A DNA stretch of 64,000 bases. Origin: Aphidius gifuensis. Lineage: Eukaryota > Arthropoda > Insecta > Hymenoptera > Braconidae. Positions 34,327-45,641 of this stretch are shown here, one piece after another. The first letter of the stretch is position 1, and every line of letters begins with the position of its first letter. The translations under genes and the position numbers were made by a program. The notes under the pieces are model-generated. The model made no database searches. It saw only the letters and a program-made list of their open reading frames with translations, and was not told where the DNA came from. The stretch lies in contig NC_057790.1 of NCBI RefSeq assembly GCF_014905175.1, positions 9,858,001 to 9,922,000 of the forward strand. The letters are read 5' to 3'.

Positions 34327-35626
34327 TAGACTGTGTCGATAAAAAAAAATTTTTTTTTTTTTTCAAAGTTACCCCCTATATCGCTTCTTTGGGAGCTCAA
34401 AAGTACCAGCTCGAAAATTTTTTGGAACTTGCTAACCGCATATTTAGTTTTCCCATTTTGAATAACATAACAGCATGTTCAATCTCTTACTTGTCAAATT
34501 TATAGCTTAGGTTGTAAGTATTTTTTCTGAAAGATTATGAAAAATACATAAAATTAAGTTGAGATTAAGAAAATTCACAAAAAAATTATACAATGAAATT
34601 CATAAAATCAAGCTTTTTACTTTTGTTTCTCATTGAGATGAATAACTCACTCATTTTTCAACTTAAAATTATCAAATATGGCTTATTTTATAGGTTTTTA
34701 AGAGATCTTTTTGTTTGTCACTAGCTATAAATACGATTTTTATACTGTAATAATTTTTAAGTTTATAATTAAAAAAAAAATCTGTAGAATTGATGAAAAA
34801 AAACGAAATCCATCTGAATAGTGAATGATTAATTCAAATTACATCCAGGGGGGCATTCCTTTAAGGCTGAATGTAAATCCCAAAGTAGGACGACTCTTTG
34901 GGTGCAAAAGGGCACCCTTATAACCATAGTTAAAAAAAATAATAAGCGCCCCCTAATGTTTAAAATTTTTATACTTTACTGCCGCGTCTTTAAAAGTATG
35001 AGTGTATTTACACACACTAATCTACTTCAGCAGATTTTGATGAAATGAATGCCCCCCTGGATGTAATTTGAATTAATCATTCACTATTCAGATGGATTTC
35101 GTTTTTTTTCATCAATTCTACAGATTTTTTTTTTAATTATAAACTTAAAAATTATTACAGTATAAAAATCGTATTTATAGCTAGTGACAAACAAAAAGAT
35201 CTCTTAAAAACCTATAAAATAAGCCATATTTGATAATTTTAAGTTGAAAAATGAGTGAGTTATTCATCTCAATGAGAAAACAAAAGTAAAAAAAGCTTGA
35301 TTTTTATGAATTTCATTGTATAATTTTTTTTTTTTTGTGAATTTTCACTTAATCTCAACTTAATTTTATGTATTTTTTCATAATCTTTCAGAAAAATATA
35401 CTTACAACCTCGTAGCTATAAAATTTGACAAGTAAATAAGATTTGATTGAACATGCTGTTATTTTCCTATGTTATTCAAATGGGAAAACTAAATATGCGG
35501 TTAGCAAGTTCCAAAAAATTTTTTTTCGAGCTCAAATTTTTTTTGGGTACTTTTGAGCTCCCAAAGAAGCGATATAGGGGGTAACTTTGAAAAAAAAAAA
35601 AATTTTTTTTTTATCGACACAGTCTA
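34327..35626. mobile_element. 1.3-kb palindromic element, 8-bp TSD
   Basis: Arms of about 520 bp (34327-34855 and 35055-35626), ends TAGACTGTGTCGAT / ATCGACACAGTCTA, flanked by ATGTCCAT at 34319-34326 and 35627-35634. The loop (34855-35055) resembles the end of family G. An hAT-like non-autonomous element is the best guess. Confidence 0.88.
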
Positions 35627-36325
35627 ATGTCCATATATGTTTGTATATAACCATATATGATTGTATACAAGATTAATAAACTAAGCTACCAAGTTGTATG
35701 GTTGTATATGGTTGTATATAGTTGTACATAGTTGTATATGATTGTATATAGTTGTATATGGTTGTATATAGTTGTATATGGTTGTATATAGTTGTATATG
35801 GTTGTATATGGTTGTATATGATTGTATATAGTTGTACATAGTTGTATATGATTGTATATAGTTGTATATGGTTGTATATAGTTGTATATAGTTGTATATG
35901 GTTGTATATGGTTGTATATAGTTGTATATAGTTGTATATGGTTGTATATAGTTGTATATAGTTGTATATAGTTGTATATGGTTGTATATGGTTGTATACA
36001 AACAGTTCATACCTCATATACAAGTTTATATAGTTGTATAAACTTATATACAACTGTATATGGTTGTATACAAAGTCACTAAAATAATTAACTTTCCATA
36101 TACATCTATATACGATTGTATATGTTTGTATATGATTGTATATGGTTGTATATGGTTGTATATGGTTGTATATGGTTGTATATGGTTGTATACAAACCGT
36201 TTTTCCCGGGTAAACACAAAAATCCCTAGAGTGAAGCAATAGTAGATCCAGACCTTTTCCAGAGTAAAGCCAGACTTGTAAAAAAGACATTTATTTATAA
36301 CAATAGCACTAACTATTAATAAACA

Positions 36326-38488
36326 GGCAAGATTACGATATCCGAGACACCCCTTTTTTTTGTTGGTTTCTTATAGGAAATTTTCTCAGGATTACGGGAA
36401 AAATACGGAAAAAATTCCTACGAATGCGCAAAGTGGTTAAAAATCGAGTTGAAATATCAAAAAACGGCTATTTATCGGTTATATATCGTTGAGTTATTAA
36501 AATAACAATTATTTCTAGAATCTAGTAACGGCGTTTAATAGAACTCGTCAAGTCGAAGAAAAAAGTCTCAATAAAAATTTCGATATCTCGAAAAGTTTTC
36601 GAGCCGCGATAATTTAAAAAATTCGATATATCGGGTTTTTTGATTTTTTTTAAATTTCAATAATAGAATTCAATAGAACTCGTCGAGGAAAAAAAAAAGC
36701 CCATATGAAAATTTCGATATCTCGAATAGTTTTTGGATTATTGACTAAGTAAAATGTTTTGGCTTGTAAAAATATATAGGTATTGTTTGTTTATCTATAA
36801 TTAAGACTAAGGAAAGGTGTAGCTAAGTAAAAAATATAGCTAAGTTAAATATTTAGCTGAGGAAAAGATGTAGCTAAGGAAAAGATGTAGCTAAGGAAAA
36901 GATGTAGCTAAGGAAAAGATGTAGCTAAGTAAAAAATATAGCTAAATAAAAAATATAGCTGAGTAAAAAATATAGCTAAGGAAAAGATGTAGCTAAGGAA
37001 AAGATGTAGCTAAGGAAAAGATGTAGCTAAGGAAAAGATGTAGCTAAGGAAAAGATGTAGCTAAGTAAAAAATATAGCTAAATAAAAAATATAGCTGAGT
37101 AAAAAATATAGCTAAGTAAAATTATGTAGATATTGTGTGTTTGGCTATAATTGTGACTGAGTAAAGAATATAGCTAAGGAAAAGATGTAGCTAAGGAAAA
37201 GATGTGGCTAAGGAAAAGATATAGCTAAGTAAAATATTTAGCTAAGTAAAAAATATAGCTAAGTAAAATTTTTAGCTACGTAAAACATTTAGCTAAGTAA
37301 AAAATATAGCTACGTAAAATTATGTAGATATTGTGTGTTTGGCTATAATTGTGACTAAGTGAAAAATATAGCTAAGTAAAATATTTAGCTAAGTAAAAAA
37401 TATAGCGTGTCTTCAAATTTTCATTATTTTTTTCAAAAAAACACATATTCGTGCTTAAGGTTGATTCCCAGTCGCATCACCGAACCAATATTTATGCCAC
37501 GAAGGGCCCGTATATCAATAACGCTATTTTTTATTCCCGTGTCCTAAAATTTTTTGTGGCGCCACTGATGAAAAAAACAAATTCTTTAGTAGTATGTGTG
37601 TCGTGGCTACACACTAGCGAGCAAAGATTACATCGTACACTGAAGCCATGCTTGTGTTCATGTCTGTGTGCTGCGCTTCTCGCGAAGTTTTTGAATTTCA
37701 AAGTTATTTATTTTTTAAACGCAGAAGACGAAATACTAAAAATTTATATCAAAAAATTTGTCTTTTCTTTACAAGCCAGATAGAAATTTAACGTTTTCTG
37801 TTGCGTTTTGAAAAAGTTATTAATAAAAATATGATGTACCGCCTATACCTTGCGTGTTAAAGTTGTCAACTTTGACAGTAAATATCTCAAAAAAACCGAA
37901 CAAAAAAAAATCGAAAAAAATTGACAGTGTAGATAATTATTTCATTTAAACGTAAGATAAAAAAAAAAAAATCTGTTGCGATTTCAGATTTCCAGAATCA
38001 ACCTTAACAATAAGTGACAATCAGTAATTAAAAGTTTTTTTTATCTTTAAAATTTTTTTATTTAAAAATATCGCTGGCTCGAAAACTATTCGAGATATCG
38101 AAGTTTTTATATAGGCTTTTTTTTTCTCCTCGACGAGTTCTATCGAATTCCATTATTGAAATTTAAAAAAATCAAGAAAATCGATATATCGAAATTTTTA
38201 AATTATCGGGGCTTGAAAACTTTTCGAGATATCGAAATTTTTATTCGGACTTTTTTCTTCAACTCGACGAGTTTTATCAAATGCCGTTACTAGATTCTAG
38301 AAATAATTATTATTTTACAAAGTATATTTACATAATCGATAAATAGCCGTATTTTTAATATTAAACTCAATTTTTAACCATTTTGCGCATTCGTAGGAAT
38401 TTTTTCCGTATTTTTCCCGTAATCCTGAGAAAATTTCCTATAAGAAACCAACAAAAAAAAGGGGTGTCTCGGATATCGTAATATCCCC
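36326..38488. mobile_element. 2.2-kb long-TIR element, 8-bp TSD
   Basis: Arms 36326-36770 and 38040-38488 (core ATTACGATATCCGAGAC), flanked by AATAAACA at 36318-36325 and 38489-38496. A related uninterrupted sequence at about 38710-38725 shows the empty site. The interior is a 17-bp tandem repeat and a frame (37451-37783) with no recognisable pattern. Confidence 0.85.
36795..37410. repeat. 17-bp tandem repeat AGCTAAGGAAAAGATGT
   Basis: Many copies alternating with AGCTAAGTAAAAAATAT. The same motif is seen in the hAT-like elements at 46539 and 51157, so it spreads between element types. Confidence 0.9.
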
Positions 38489-39481
38489 AATAAACAATAT
38501 TAAATTAATAAATTTTAATGATTTTTAGAGACTTTTTTATTATTATAATTAATTTTTCGCTTGAAAAAAAAAAAAAACACATCAATCTCTAGCAATACAA
38601 AAGCCAGAGGAAAGCCAGAGTAAAGCCAGAGTAAAACCAGACAAAAGCCAGAGCAAAGCCAGAGTAAAGCCAGACTTGTAAAAAAGACATTTATTTATAA
38701 CAATAGCACTAACTATTAATGAACAATATCAAATTAATAAATTTTAATGATATTTAGAGACTTTTTTATTATTATAATTAATTTTTCGCGTGAAAAAAAA
38801 AAAAAAACTAATCAATCTCTGGAAATACAAAAGCCAGAGGAAAGCCAGACTTGTAAAAAAGACATTTATTTATAACAATAGCACTAACAATAAAAAAGTC
38901 TCTAAAAGTCATTAAAATTCATTAATTTAATATTGTTTATTAATAGTTTGTGCTATCGTTATTAATAAATGTCTTTTTTACAAGTCTGGCTTTACTTTGG
39001 AAAAGGTCTGGATTTACTATTGCTTTACGCTAGGGATTTTTGTGTTTAGCCGATTCAAGTCAACCTCAAAACGTCAAAATCTGTCAACTTTTACATTACT
39101 TGTTATACTTATATTTATCTCTTTACATCAATATTATTGCTAAAAATAAGTTCAATAATAATTTAATTTAAAGAATATATCCATATAAAGCCCAAATTTA
39201 CGTTTAATATCGTTAATATTCTGTTTTTATTATCTCTGGCTTTGCTCTGGTTTTGCTCTGGCTTTGGCGACAAAAGCGATATCGTTTTCTTCTGGCTTAG
39301 CTCTCACCATTTCCGCCAGGGATGTGAAGAAATAATCTTACCTCACATAACGTTGAGCTTGGTTTTATTTGGCTCACACCAGCACCAGTAGATCATTTTC
39401 GACGATGATCTGAATCTCTGGGGGAAGCAACCGATCGCACAACGTTGACGTACAATATTTATTCAATAAATAAATGATTAA

Positions 39482-40860
39482 GGTTGTATGTAAATCGCAT
39501 GATCGGGCGACTTTTTGGGTCCACAAGGGTGCTTATAAACTCATATTAAAAAAAAAAAATTATAGCGCCCTCTCATGCCTAAAATCTTTTCACTTTACTG
39601 ATGCGTCATAAGTAGTGTGAGTGTTGCCGGCTTATATTTACAGACACTAATACTACTCCAGCGATAAACATGCAGGGGGAAGTTCCAAAACCGTAGATTT
39701 CTTCTAAGAGAAGGATAGAAGAAAAGATGGAAGATTGAGCCAGAAGAGATAGAGAGAAGGATAGAGCTAGAAGAATTAAAGGTACGGTCTCCAAGGAGCG
39801 TCTGCGCCGGCTGTCCGACTGTCGCGTTCGGGCGTTCTGATGAAGCGCTTTGGAACGCTCATAGCCAAGTGGTCTCCAAGGCGCGCTCACAACTTCCAAA
39901 CAGTCGAGCAGCTGTATGATGAATATACTTTTGTTTTAAATAAAAATATAAATATCATAGATAATAGAGAAAAATTAATTTTGATAATAGCTGATAAAGT
40001 TACTTAAGAATATTGTAGGAGAAAATGACAGAAAAATTAAAATGAAATGAAAACCTGTTAGCAATTTGCATACAATAAAAAATGAGAGATATTTCTAAAT
40101 ATTAATAAATGGTAAGTGATAAAAAATTTCATCGATTTTTCTGCCTTAATATACATCAGTTTGACTATTTTTTAAATTAAATTAAAAAAAAACTATGATA
40201 AACATAAAAACATTAGTATACTGCACTAACACTTTACCAGCTAAACACATACAGTTAAAGAACTTATATATATGTGCGTGACTGCCCAGCGTCTACAGAA
40301 GCCTGACCCGACTTTGGTCAGTCGAGCGTTCAGACACGACTTCTGATTGCAGCGCTCCGAGCGCGAACGCGCCTTGGAGACCAATAACATAAAACTTGTA
40401 TTCTCGGGACGAGCGTCTCTGAACGCGACAGTCGGACAGTCGACGCAGACGCTCCTTGGAGACCGTACCTTAAACCGAACGGTGGTATTGGAACGTACCC
40501 CAAATTTTCAATGTAATTCAGCCGGCTGAAACCCGTAAATTTCAAAAGTAATTAGCCAATATCTTTGAAACGGTGTTGAGGAAATGAATAATTTTTTTTT
40601 CATAACTTTTGGAATTCTACAAAGTACAAATCTGTGGAAAAAAATCAAAATTTAAATTAAGAGTTTTAAAAATACAAGCGCAAACGTACCTATACTCCCT
40701 ATGCTTGCGTGTTAAAGTTGCCAACTTTGACACTAATTATCTGGATTTTCGCGAAGAGGAAAATTACGAAAAAATTCCACCAAATAGATAATTATTTCAT
40801 TTAAACATTAAAAAAAAAAAATCGAAAATTAAATTCAGGGAAATCCATTTACATACAACC
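39482..40860. mobile_element. TTAA element family G, copy 2 (interrupted)
   Basis: Ends GGTTGTATGTAAAT / ATTTACATACAACC with TTAA on both sides. Interrupted at 39780-40469 by another TTAA element, while copy 1 (4224-5705) is interrupted at a different site. Confidence 0.85.
39780..40469. mobile_element. 690-bp TTAA element inside family G copy 2
   Basis: Ends (A)GGTACGGTCTCCAAGGAGCG / CGCTCCTTGGAGACCGTACC, flanked by TTAA at 39776-39779 and 40470-40473. Copy 1 of the host (about 5400-5425) is continuous here. Arms are GC-rich; no transposase. Confidence 0.85.
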
Positions 40861-40999
40861 TTAAATTTTGATGTTGAAATTTTTTTGACATGCCATACAC
40901 TGTTTGTTTACATTGTGTGGTGAACATTAGGAGTGGGGAATAGCATCAAACATGGCTGACCGCACATGCGCACTGAGTCATGCGACGACCTAATCCCAG

Positions 41000-41159
41000 C
41001 ACCCGTATTCAGAGGATGTTCTCATTAGGGCGTTTTTTTTCCGATGGTGGCGTTTGTGAAGCCTTTCTATATGAAATCTATATAAAAAAAATTTTGTCAA
41101 GCGCCATCAGCGGAAAAAAAAGCCCTAATGAGAACAATTTTGCCCCGTGAATACGGGTG
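41000..41159. mobile_element. MITE family B with CAG TSD
   Basis: CACCCGTATTCAGAGGATG...TACGGGTG, flanked by CAG (40997-40999 and 41160-41162). Confidence 0.9.
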
Positions 41160-41554
41160 CAGCCGTCTATTAATCTACAGCAGTCCAATTCACAGGGCAT
41201 TACAATTTAGGGCTTTTTTTCACCACTCACAGCGCTTGTGAAGCTTTTGTATGTAAAATCCACTGAAATATAATAAAACTGCACCCGTATTCACAGGGCA
41301 TTACAATTTAGGGCTTGTTTCATCCACCGGTGGCGCTTGTGGAGCTTTTATATGTAAAATCTATATAAGCACAGTGAAATATAATAAAACTGGAAGGTGA
41401 ACTCCTATGCCTAGCCAATGCACGGAGTGTCGCTAGAGATAGCAATATATTGGATGGCTTTCCCTCTCACTCACGCATGCGCACATTAAATCTTGTACAG
41501 TCAACGTCAAAACAAACTAGTACTACACGATATAAAAGTTACATTATATTTCAG

Positions 41555-41718
41555 CACCCGTATTCAGAGGAGGATGTTCTCATTAGGGCGTTTTTTTTCC
41601 GATGGTGGCGTTTGTGGAGCTTTTCTATGTAAAATTTATATAAAAAAAATTTTGTCAAGCGCCATCAGCGGAAAAACAAAGCCCTAATGAGAACAATTTT
41701 GCCCCGTGAATACGGGTG
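41555..41718. mobile_element. MITE family B inside family J
   Basis: TSD CAG at 41552-41554 and 41719-41721. It is at the same position in family J as 7156-7319, so the J+B composite moved or was copied as a unit. Confidence 0.9.
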
Positions 41719-41793
41719 CAGTACAGTCTCAACCAACTTTAGTTGACGTGACTGTACCGACAAGGACAAAAGCCCATCCATTGAATCTCTCTC

Positions 41794-42723
41794 TGTGACG
41801 ATGTCACAATGTAAAAAAAAATAATAAATTTGTAAATGACGAGTTCGGGTGACTGACGCCAGAGGGCTACGCACCGTTTGGCTTTTTCACAGCCGCCCAG
41901 TATACACGCTTTGCTTAACCGGGAGCGTGTAGCAAGGAAAAGTTGGCTATTTTTTGCACAGATTAAATGCTCTGGTTTTAGCTCTTTGCCAACTGGAAAC
42001 GGTGGCATGTACAGAGACCCCCAGAGCGGCAAATCGTGGTATGCCCAGTGGTAAGCCCGCTTACCCCCACGATATTGTTCTGAAGTGTGTGTATGAGAGA
42101 GAATGTGGTAGTACTAGCAACGGACTACAATTAGACCAGGTGGTAGTACCGGCAACGGACTACTTAGCGGCAGTACCGGCAACGGACTGCCTACAATTAA
42201 TTGCGATTACCACTGGGAACGGGGTATGAGTAATTAAGGAAAAAGAGTTAGCTAGACCAGAAGTGAGATCCAGGGCGCGTACACCGCGGCGACTCACAAA
42301 ACCACGAAACCACGGGATCTTGGGCGCGTACATCGCGGAGATTCACGATATCAAGAAACCACGAAACTACGAGTAAAGTCAAGTAAAATTTGATATAATT
42401 GAATGTTGTAATTGGATAATTGAATATTATAATTTGATAATTAAATTGGGTAATTGAGATAATTGAATAATATAATTGAATAATTGAAATTGTAAAGTTG
42501 TCTAATTTAACGTGCTGGACGAGTTATTTTTCGTCAACGAAGATTTTGAGTAATTGTTTGTCACTAATAAACACTGTAATTTTAATTGATTTGCATTATT
42601 TTATTAATTGGAGAACCCTGAACCACCTACCAGAACTGAGCCGGCAACAAGTTTTAACATTTTGGTAATTGAACCTATTGTGAATATTATAAAGTATCAC
42701 GAATTCACGAAAGGTTCATTACA
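41794..42723. mobile_element. Solo LTR, 930 bp
   Basis: TGTGACGATGTCACAATG...TTCATTACA (TG...CA) flanked by TCTC at 41790-41793 and 42724-42727. Uninterrupted family J (about 3975-3990) gives the empty site. Contains short GGTAGTACCGGCAACGGACT-like repeats and AATAAA near 42580. The start and 4-bp duplication suit a Ty3/gypsy-type LTR; no internal genes remain. Confidence 0.8.
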
Positions 42724-42857
42724 TCTCTCGGCGACGCTAAGTTCGGCTTCCAGTTTTATTATATTTCAGTGGTAAAATCTATATAAAAAAAATTTTTACA
42801 AGCGCCATCAGCGGCAAAAAAAAGCCCTAAATTGTAAAAAATTTGCCCCGTGAATTG

Positions 42858-43202
42858 GGGTGCGTTCCGTGGCTATCCAGTCCGTACGAACTTCAAAATG
42901 GCGACGAAAAAAATGAAAATTCTAATAATGTTAAAAGTTACTATGATACATCACTATAGCCAAAGAGAAGGCCAGAGATTTATAAAAACTTAAAATATTA
43001 AGTATTACTATTTTTTTCAGGTTTAAGTTGACAGAGTTTCTATTTAATTATTTCAAATCCGTCGAATAAATTGGCTAACGTCAAATTTGATCAGATTATT
43101 TTCAAATGAAAAAAATCAGGTCTACCACAACAAAGGATCAAAATATTTCCAAACTCCGCCATTTTGAAGTTCGTACGGACTGGATAGCCACGGAACGCAC
43201 CC
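42858..43202. mobile_element. MITE family D, complete
   Basis: 345 bp, ends GGGTGCGTTCCGTGGCTATC / GATAGCCACGGAACGCACCC, with a TTG duplication in the family A terminus. Confidence 0.85.
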
Positions 43203-43210
43203 TTGGACTG

Positions 43211-43771
43211 CAGACCTTGACCACCACATACCGAAGTATCGAACGCTCCCTTGTAGCCATATTTACAAAAACATCTACAAAAAATTTTATTCTGGAATTT
43301 TTTAAATTTCCAATAAATTTTTCATTGTTATAAATATTTTTGAAAAATCTATCATTTCTGTTCATAGATATCTTATATTAGTTTATCCATTGTATCATTT
43401 TTTTGTCATTCAATAACTAAAAACGAAAATATCATGGGCGTTGTTCACAATTCAAATGAATTGACCTCCGAAAAAAAAAATATACGATTACCACAACAAT
43501 TCAACTGATTACTTCACAGTACAATTTATTAAACTCTATAGTATATACTTGATAAAAAAAAAAAAAAAATTAAATTTGATAACTTGTGGGTCATCGTTAT
43601 TATTTTTTATCATTATTACCAAGGTTTTAATACAAGCTCAGTGCTCTATCATTTTGAACATTAATAACTCTAAAAAACTTTCAGTCTTACAAAAAAAATC
43701 AACACTTGTTCTACAGATAATATAAAAAAATATTTCTATTTTTTTTTTTTAGTTGCACATAATATCTCAAA
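43211..43771. other. AT-rich 5' flank of GNPDA
   Basis: No coding frame of note. A polypyrimidine run and TAG at 43751-43752 just before the start codon look like the acceptor of a 5' UTR intron. Confidence 0.45.
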
Positions 43772-44897
43772 ATGCGTTTAGTAATTTGCGATAAAGTAGA
43801 TTACGTATCTGAGTGGTCAGCTAAATACGTGATGAAAAAAATCCTGGACTTCAAACCCAACGAAAATAAATTTTTCGTTCTTGGTCTTCCAACTGGTAAC
43901 TCTTAACTTTTAAAATAAATACATAAGAATTAATATATATTTATTCATTTATTGCAGGAGGAACACCTCTCGGAATGTACAAAAAACTAATTGAGTATTA
44001 TAACGCTGGAAAGGTATCTTTCAAGTACGTCAAAACATTCAACATGGATGAATACGTAGATCTTCCGAGGGATCATCCAGAATCATACCATTACTACATG
44101 TATAATAATTTTTTTAAGCACATTGACATTGATCCTCAGAATGTTCATATCTTGGATGGAAACGCACCTGACCTCAACAAAGAATGTGAAGAATATGAAA
44201 AAAAAATCAGTGAAGCTGATGGAATTGAGCTATTTGTTGGAGGTATGACAATTTCGATGCTCTCCAAAAGGTGTAGATATGTTTTAATTCCTTTCAGTAG
44301 GATCGAAGATTGATCATTTTTTTCAAAAACGTCAAAAAGATTTTTTTTTTTCCTAACCTTTGTTTATCCTAGGGATCGGTCCAGATGGACATATTGCATT
44401 TAATGAGCCCGGTTCATCACTTGCCTCTAGAACTCGTGTTAAAACCCTAGCTCAGGATACACTTGAAGCAAACGCAAGATTCTTCAACAATGACATCGAT
44501 AAAGTACCTAAACAGGCATTGACCGTTGGTGTGGGTACTGTTATGGATGCCAAAGAAGTTATGATATTGATAACTGGATCACACAAAGCATTTGCTCTCT
44601 ATAAAGCTGTTGAAGAAGGCATCAACCATATGTGGACTGTCTCTGCATTTCAACAGCATCCAAAAACTTTATTTATTTGTGATGAAGATGCAACACTCGA
44701 GTTACGTGTTAAAACTGTTAAATATTTCAAGGTGAGACAATCAAATATTAGTTTCAAGAATCATCTTATCAATTAAGTATTGGTTTCAATTTTTTAGTTA
44801 ATTACTTTTAAATATATATTATCAGGCACTTAGTGAGGTGCACATGAAACTCATCGAAGATGATCACTCAATATCACGTCGTAGTGTAATTGAATAA
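43772..44897 (+). CDS. GNPDA: Glucosamine-6-phosphate deaminase (isomerase)
   Basis: join(43772..43895, 43958..44242, 44373..44731, 44826..44897), 279 aa. The enzyme converts glucosamine-6-phosphate to fructose-6-phosphate plus ammonia in the cytosol, linking hexosamine use to glycolysis. Conserved blocks: LGLPTGGTPLGMYKKLIEYY (phosphate loop), TFNMDEYVDLPRDHPESYHY (catalytic Asp region), HILDGNAPDLN, FVGGIGPDGHIAFNEPGSSL, SRTRVKTLAQDT, TVGVGTVMDAKEVMILITG, HMWTVSAFQQHP and ATLELRVKTVKYF. Length and order match animal GNPDA1/2, with a shorter, diverged tail (SRRSVIE). All introns are GT-AG, 62-130 bp, with matching phases. A further splice in the 3' UTR is likely. AATAAA at about 45033. Confidence 0.96.
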
Positions 44898-45641
44898 TAG
44901 TAAGTTACAATTTAAATATTAAACCATGAATATCGCTTTATCAACTAATTATTGATTAACTGGTTCTTTTTTGTTTTATTTTATTTTTATAGAGACTGTT
45001 CATCTCCATCAATCTCGAAAGATTTTACATGAAATAAATTTTATCAACTTCAACTATTTTACAATTTTCATCTTCTTCATTAAAAACGACTTATTTACAG
45101 GCTGACTTCATCTTTTTAACAGTTGAAAACTCAGTGCAATTTTTTGAAGATATTTTCATATGAATACTAAGATGTTAACTACTTTTGCGTAATATAATTT
45201 TTTTTTATGCGAACTTTGGTACGTTTATTGACGAAAAATTCACAATATCTGTTGGTGAAAAATAAACATGTGTTTTCATAAAAAAAATTTAATTTAATTT
45301 CGTTTTAATAGTAAAAAAATATTATCAATAGTATTATTATAATACGATGCCGATAGTAAAATAGACAAGACTACGATTTCCATGGCGTCAAAATTTTATG
45401 ACTGATTTCGAAAGGTCGTTTTGAGATACATTTTTTATTCAACAGTCGATATCTCGAAAACTATTTATGATATTCTATTTTTATTTAGATCATAATATTC
45501 CTCGAGAAAAAAATTATCTTAAAAAAGCCTTTCTTATATCAGCGATAAAATTTTGTGGACACGAAAATCATAGGATTGCCGTAAAATATTAAATATTAGT
45601 CAGTTGTTAAAATTAACAATGACATTATTATAAAATAGGAA

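Larger units (their letters stand above)
33382..36210. mobile_element. TA-flanked CCCGGG minisatellite element
   Basis: Ends CCCGGGAAAAACGGTTTGTA / TACAAACCGTTTTTCCCGGG, flanked by TA. The intact right arm of the host (about 39040-39055) shows the empty site with one TA. The interior is TATACAACCATATACAA minisatellite, plus a tRNA-like sequence and a 1.3-kb insertion. The 205-aa minus-strand frame at 35673-36290 only translates the minisatellite. Confidence 0.88.
33129..39321. mobile_element. 6.2-kb TIR element, host of three nested elements
   Basis: Ends CCCTGGCAGAACTGGC / TTTCCGCCAGGG with about 270-bp arms (33129-33381 and 39040-39321), flanked by AT. Its own sequence is largely AAAGCCAGAGC minisatellite (33160-33200, 36250-36275, 38580-38680, 38830-38850, 39235-39270). 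Three other elements were inserted: 33382-36210 (itself holding 34327-35626) and 36326-38488. No transposase frame. Confidence 0.8.
41261..42771. mobile_element. MITE family J expanded by insertions
   Basis: CACTGAAATATAATAAAACT at 41261 to TATATTTCAGTG at 42771, TSD GTAAAATC at 41253-41260 and 42772-42779. A partial family A' element (about 41282-41371) near the left end duplicates the terminus. It also contains a family B MITE and a solo LTR. Confidence 0.85.
41181..43210. mobile_element. MITE family A expanded to 2 kb by insertions
   Basis: CAGTCC at 41181 pairs with GGACTG ending at 43210, both beside CAG. The original ~165 bp element now holds a family J element (41261-42771) and a family D element (42858-43202). 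Confidence 0.8.

Noticed and set aside
35673..36290. 205-aa minus-strand open frame rich in YNYIQ
   Set aside because: It is a translation of the TATACAACC minisatellite; the unit length avoids stops. Same for 17799-18182, 33379-33621 and 35681-36010.
37451..37783. 110-aa frame inside the 36326-38488 element as a transposase
   Set aside because: No DDE, zinc-finger or other known pattern, and composition resembles flanking non-coding DNA.
41450..41687. 60-64 aa frames duplicated at 7187-7424 and 41450-41687
   Set aside because: Identical because both are the same J+B MITE composite; not a conserved gene family.
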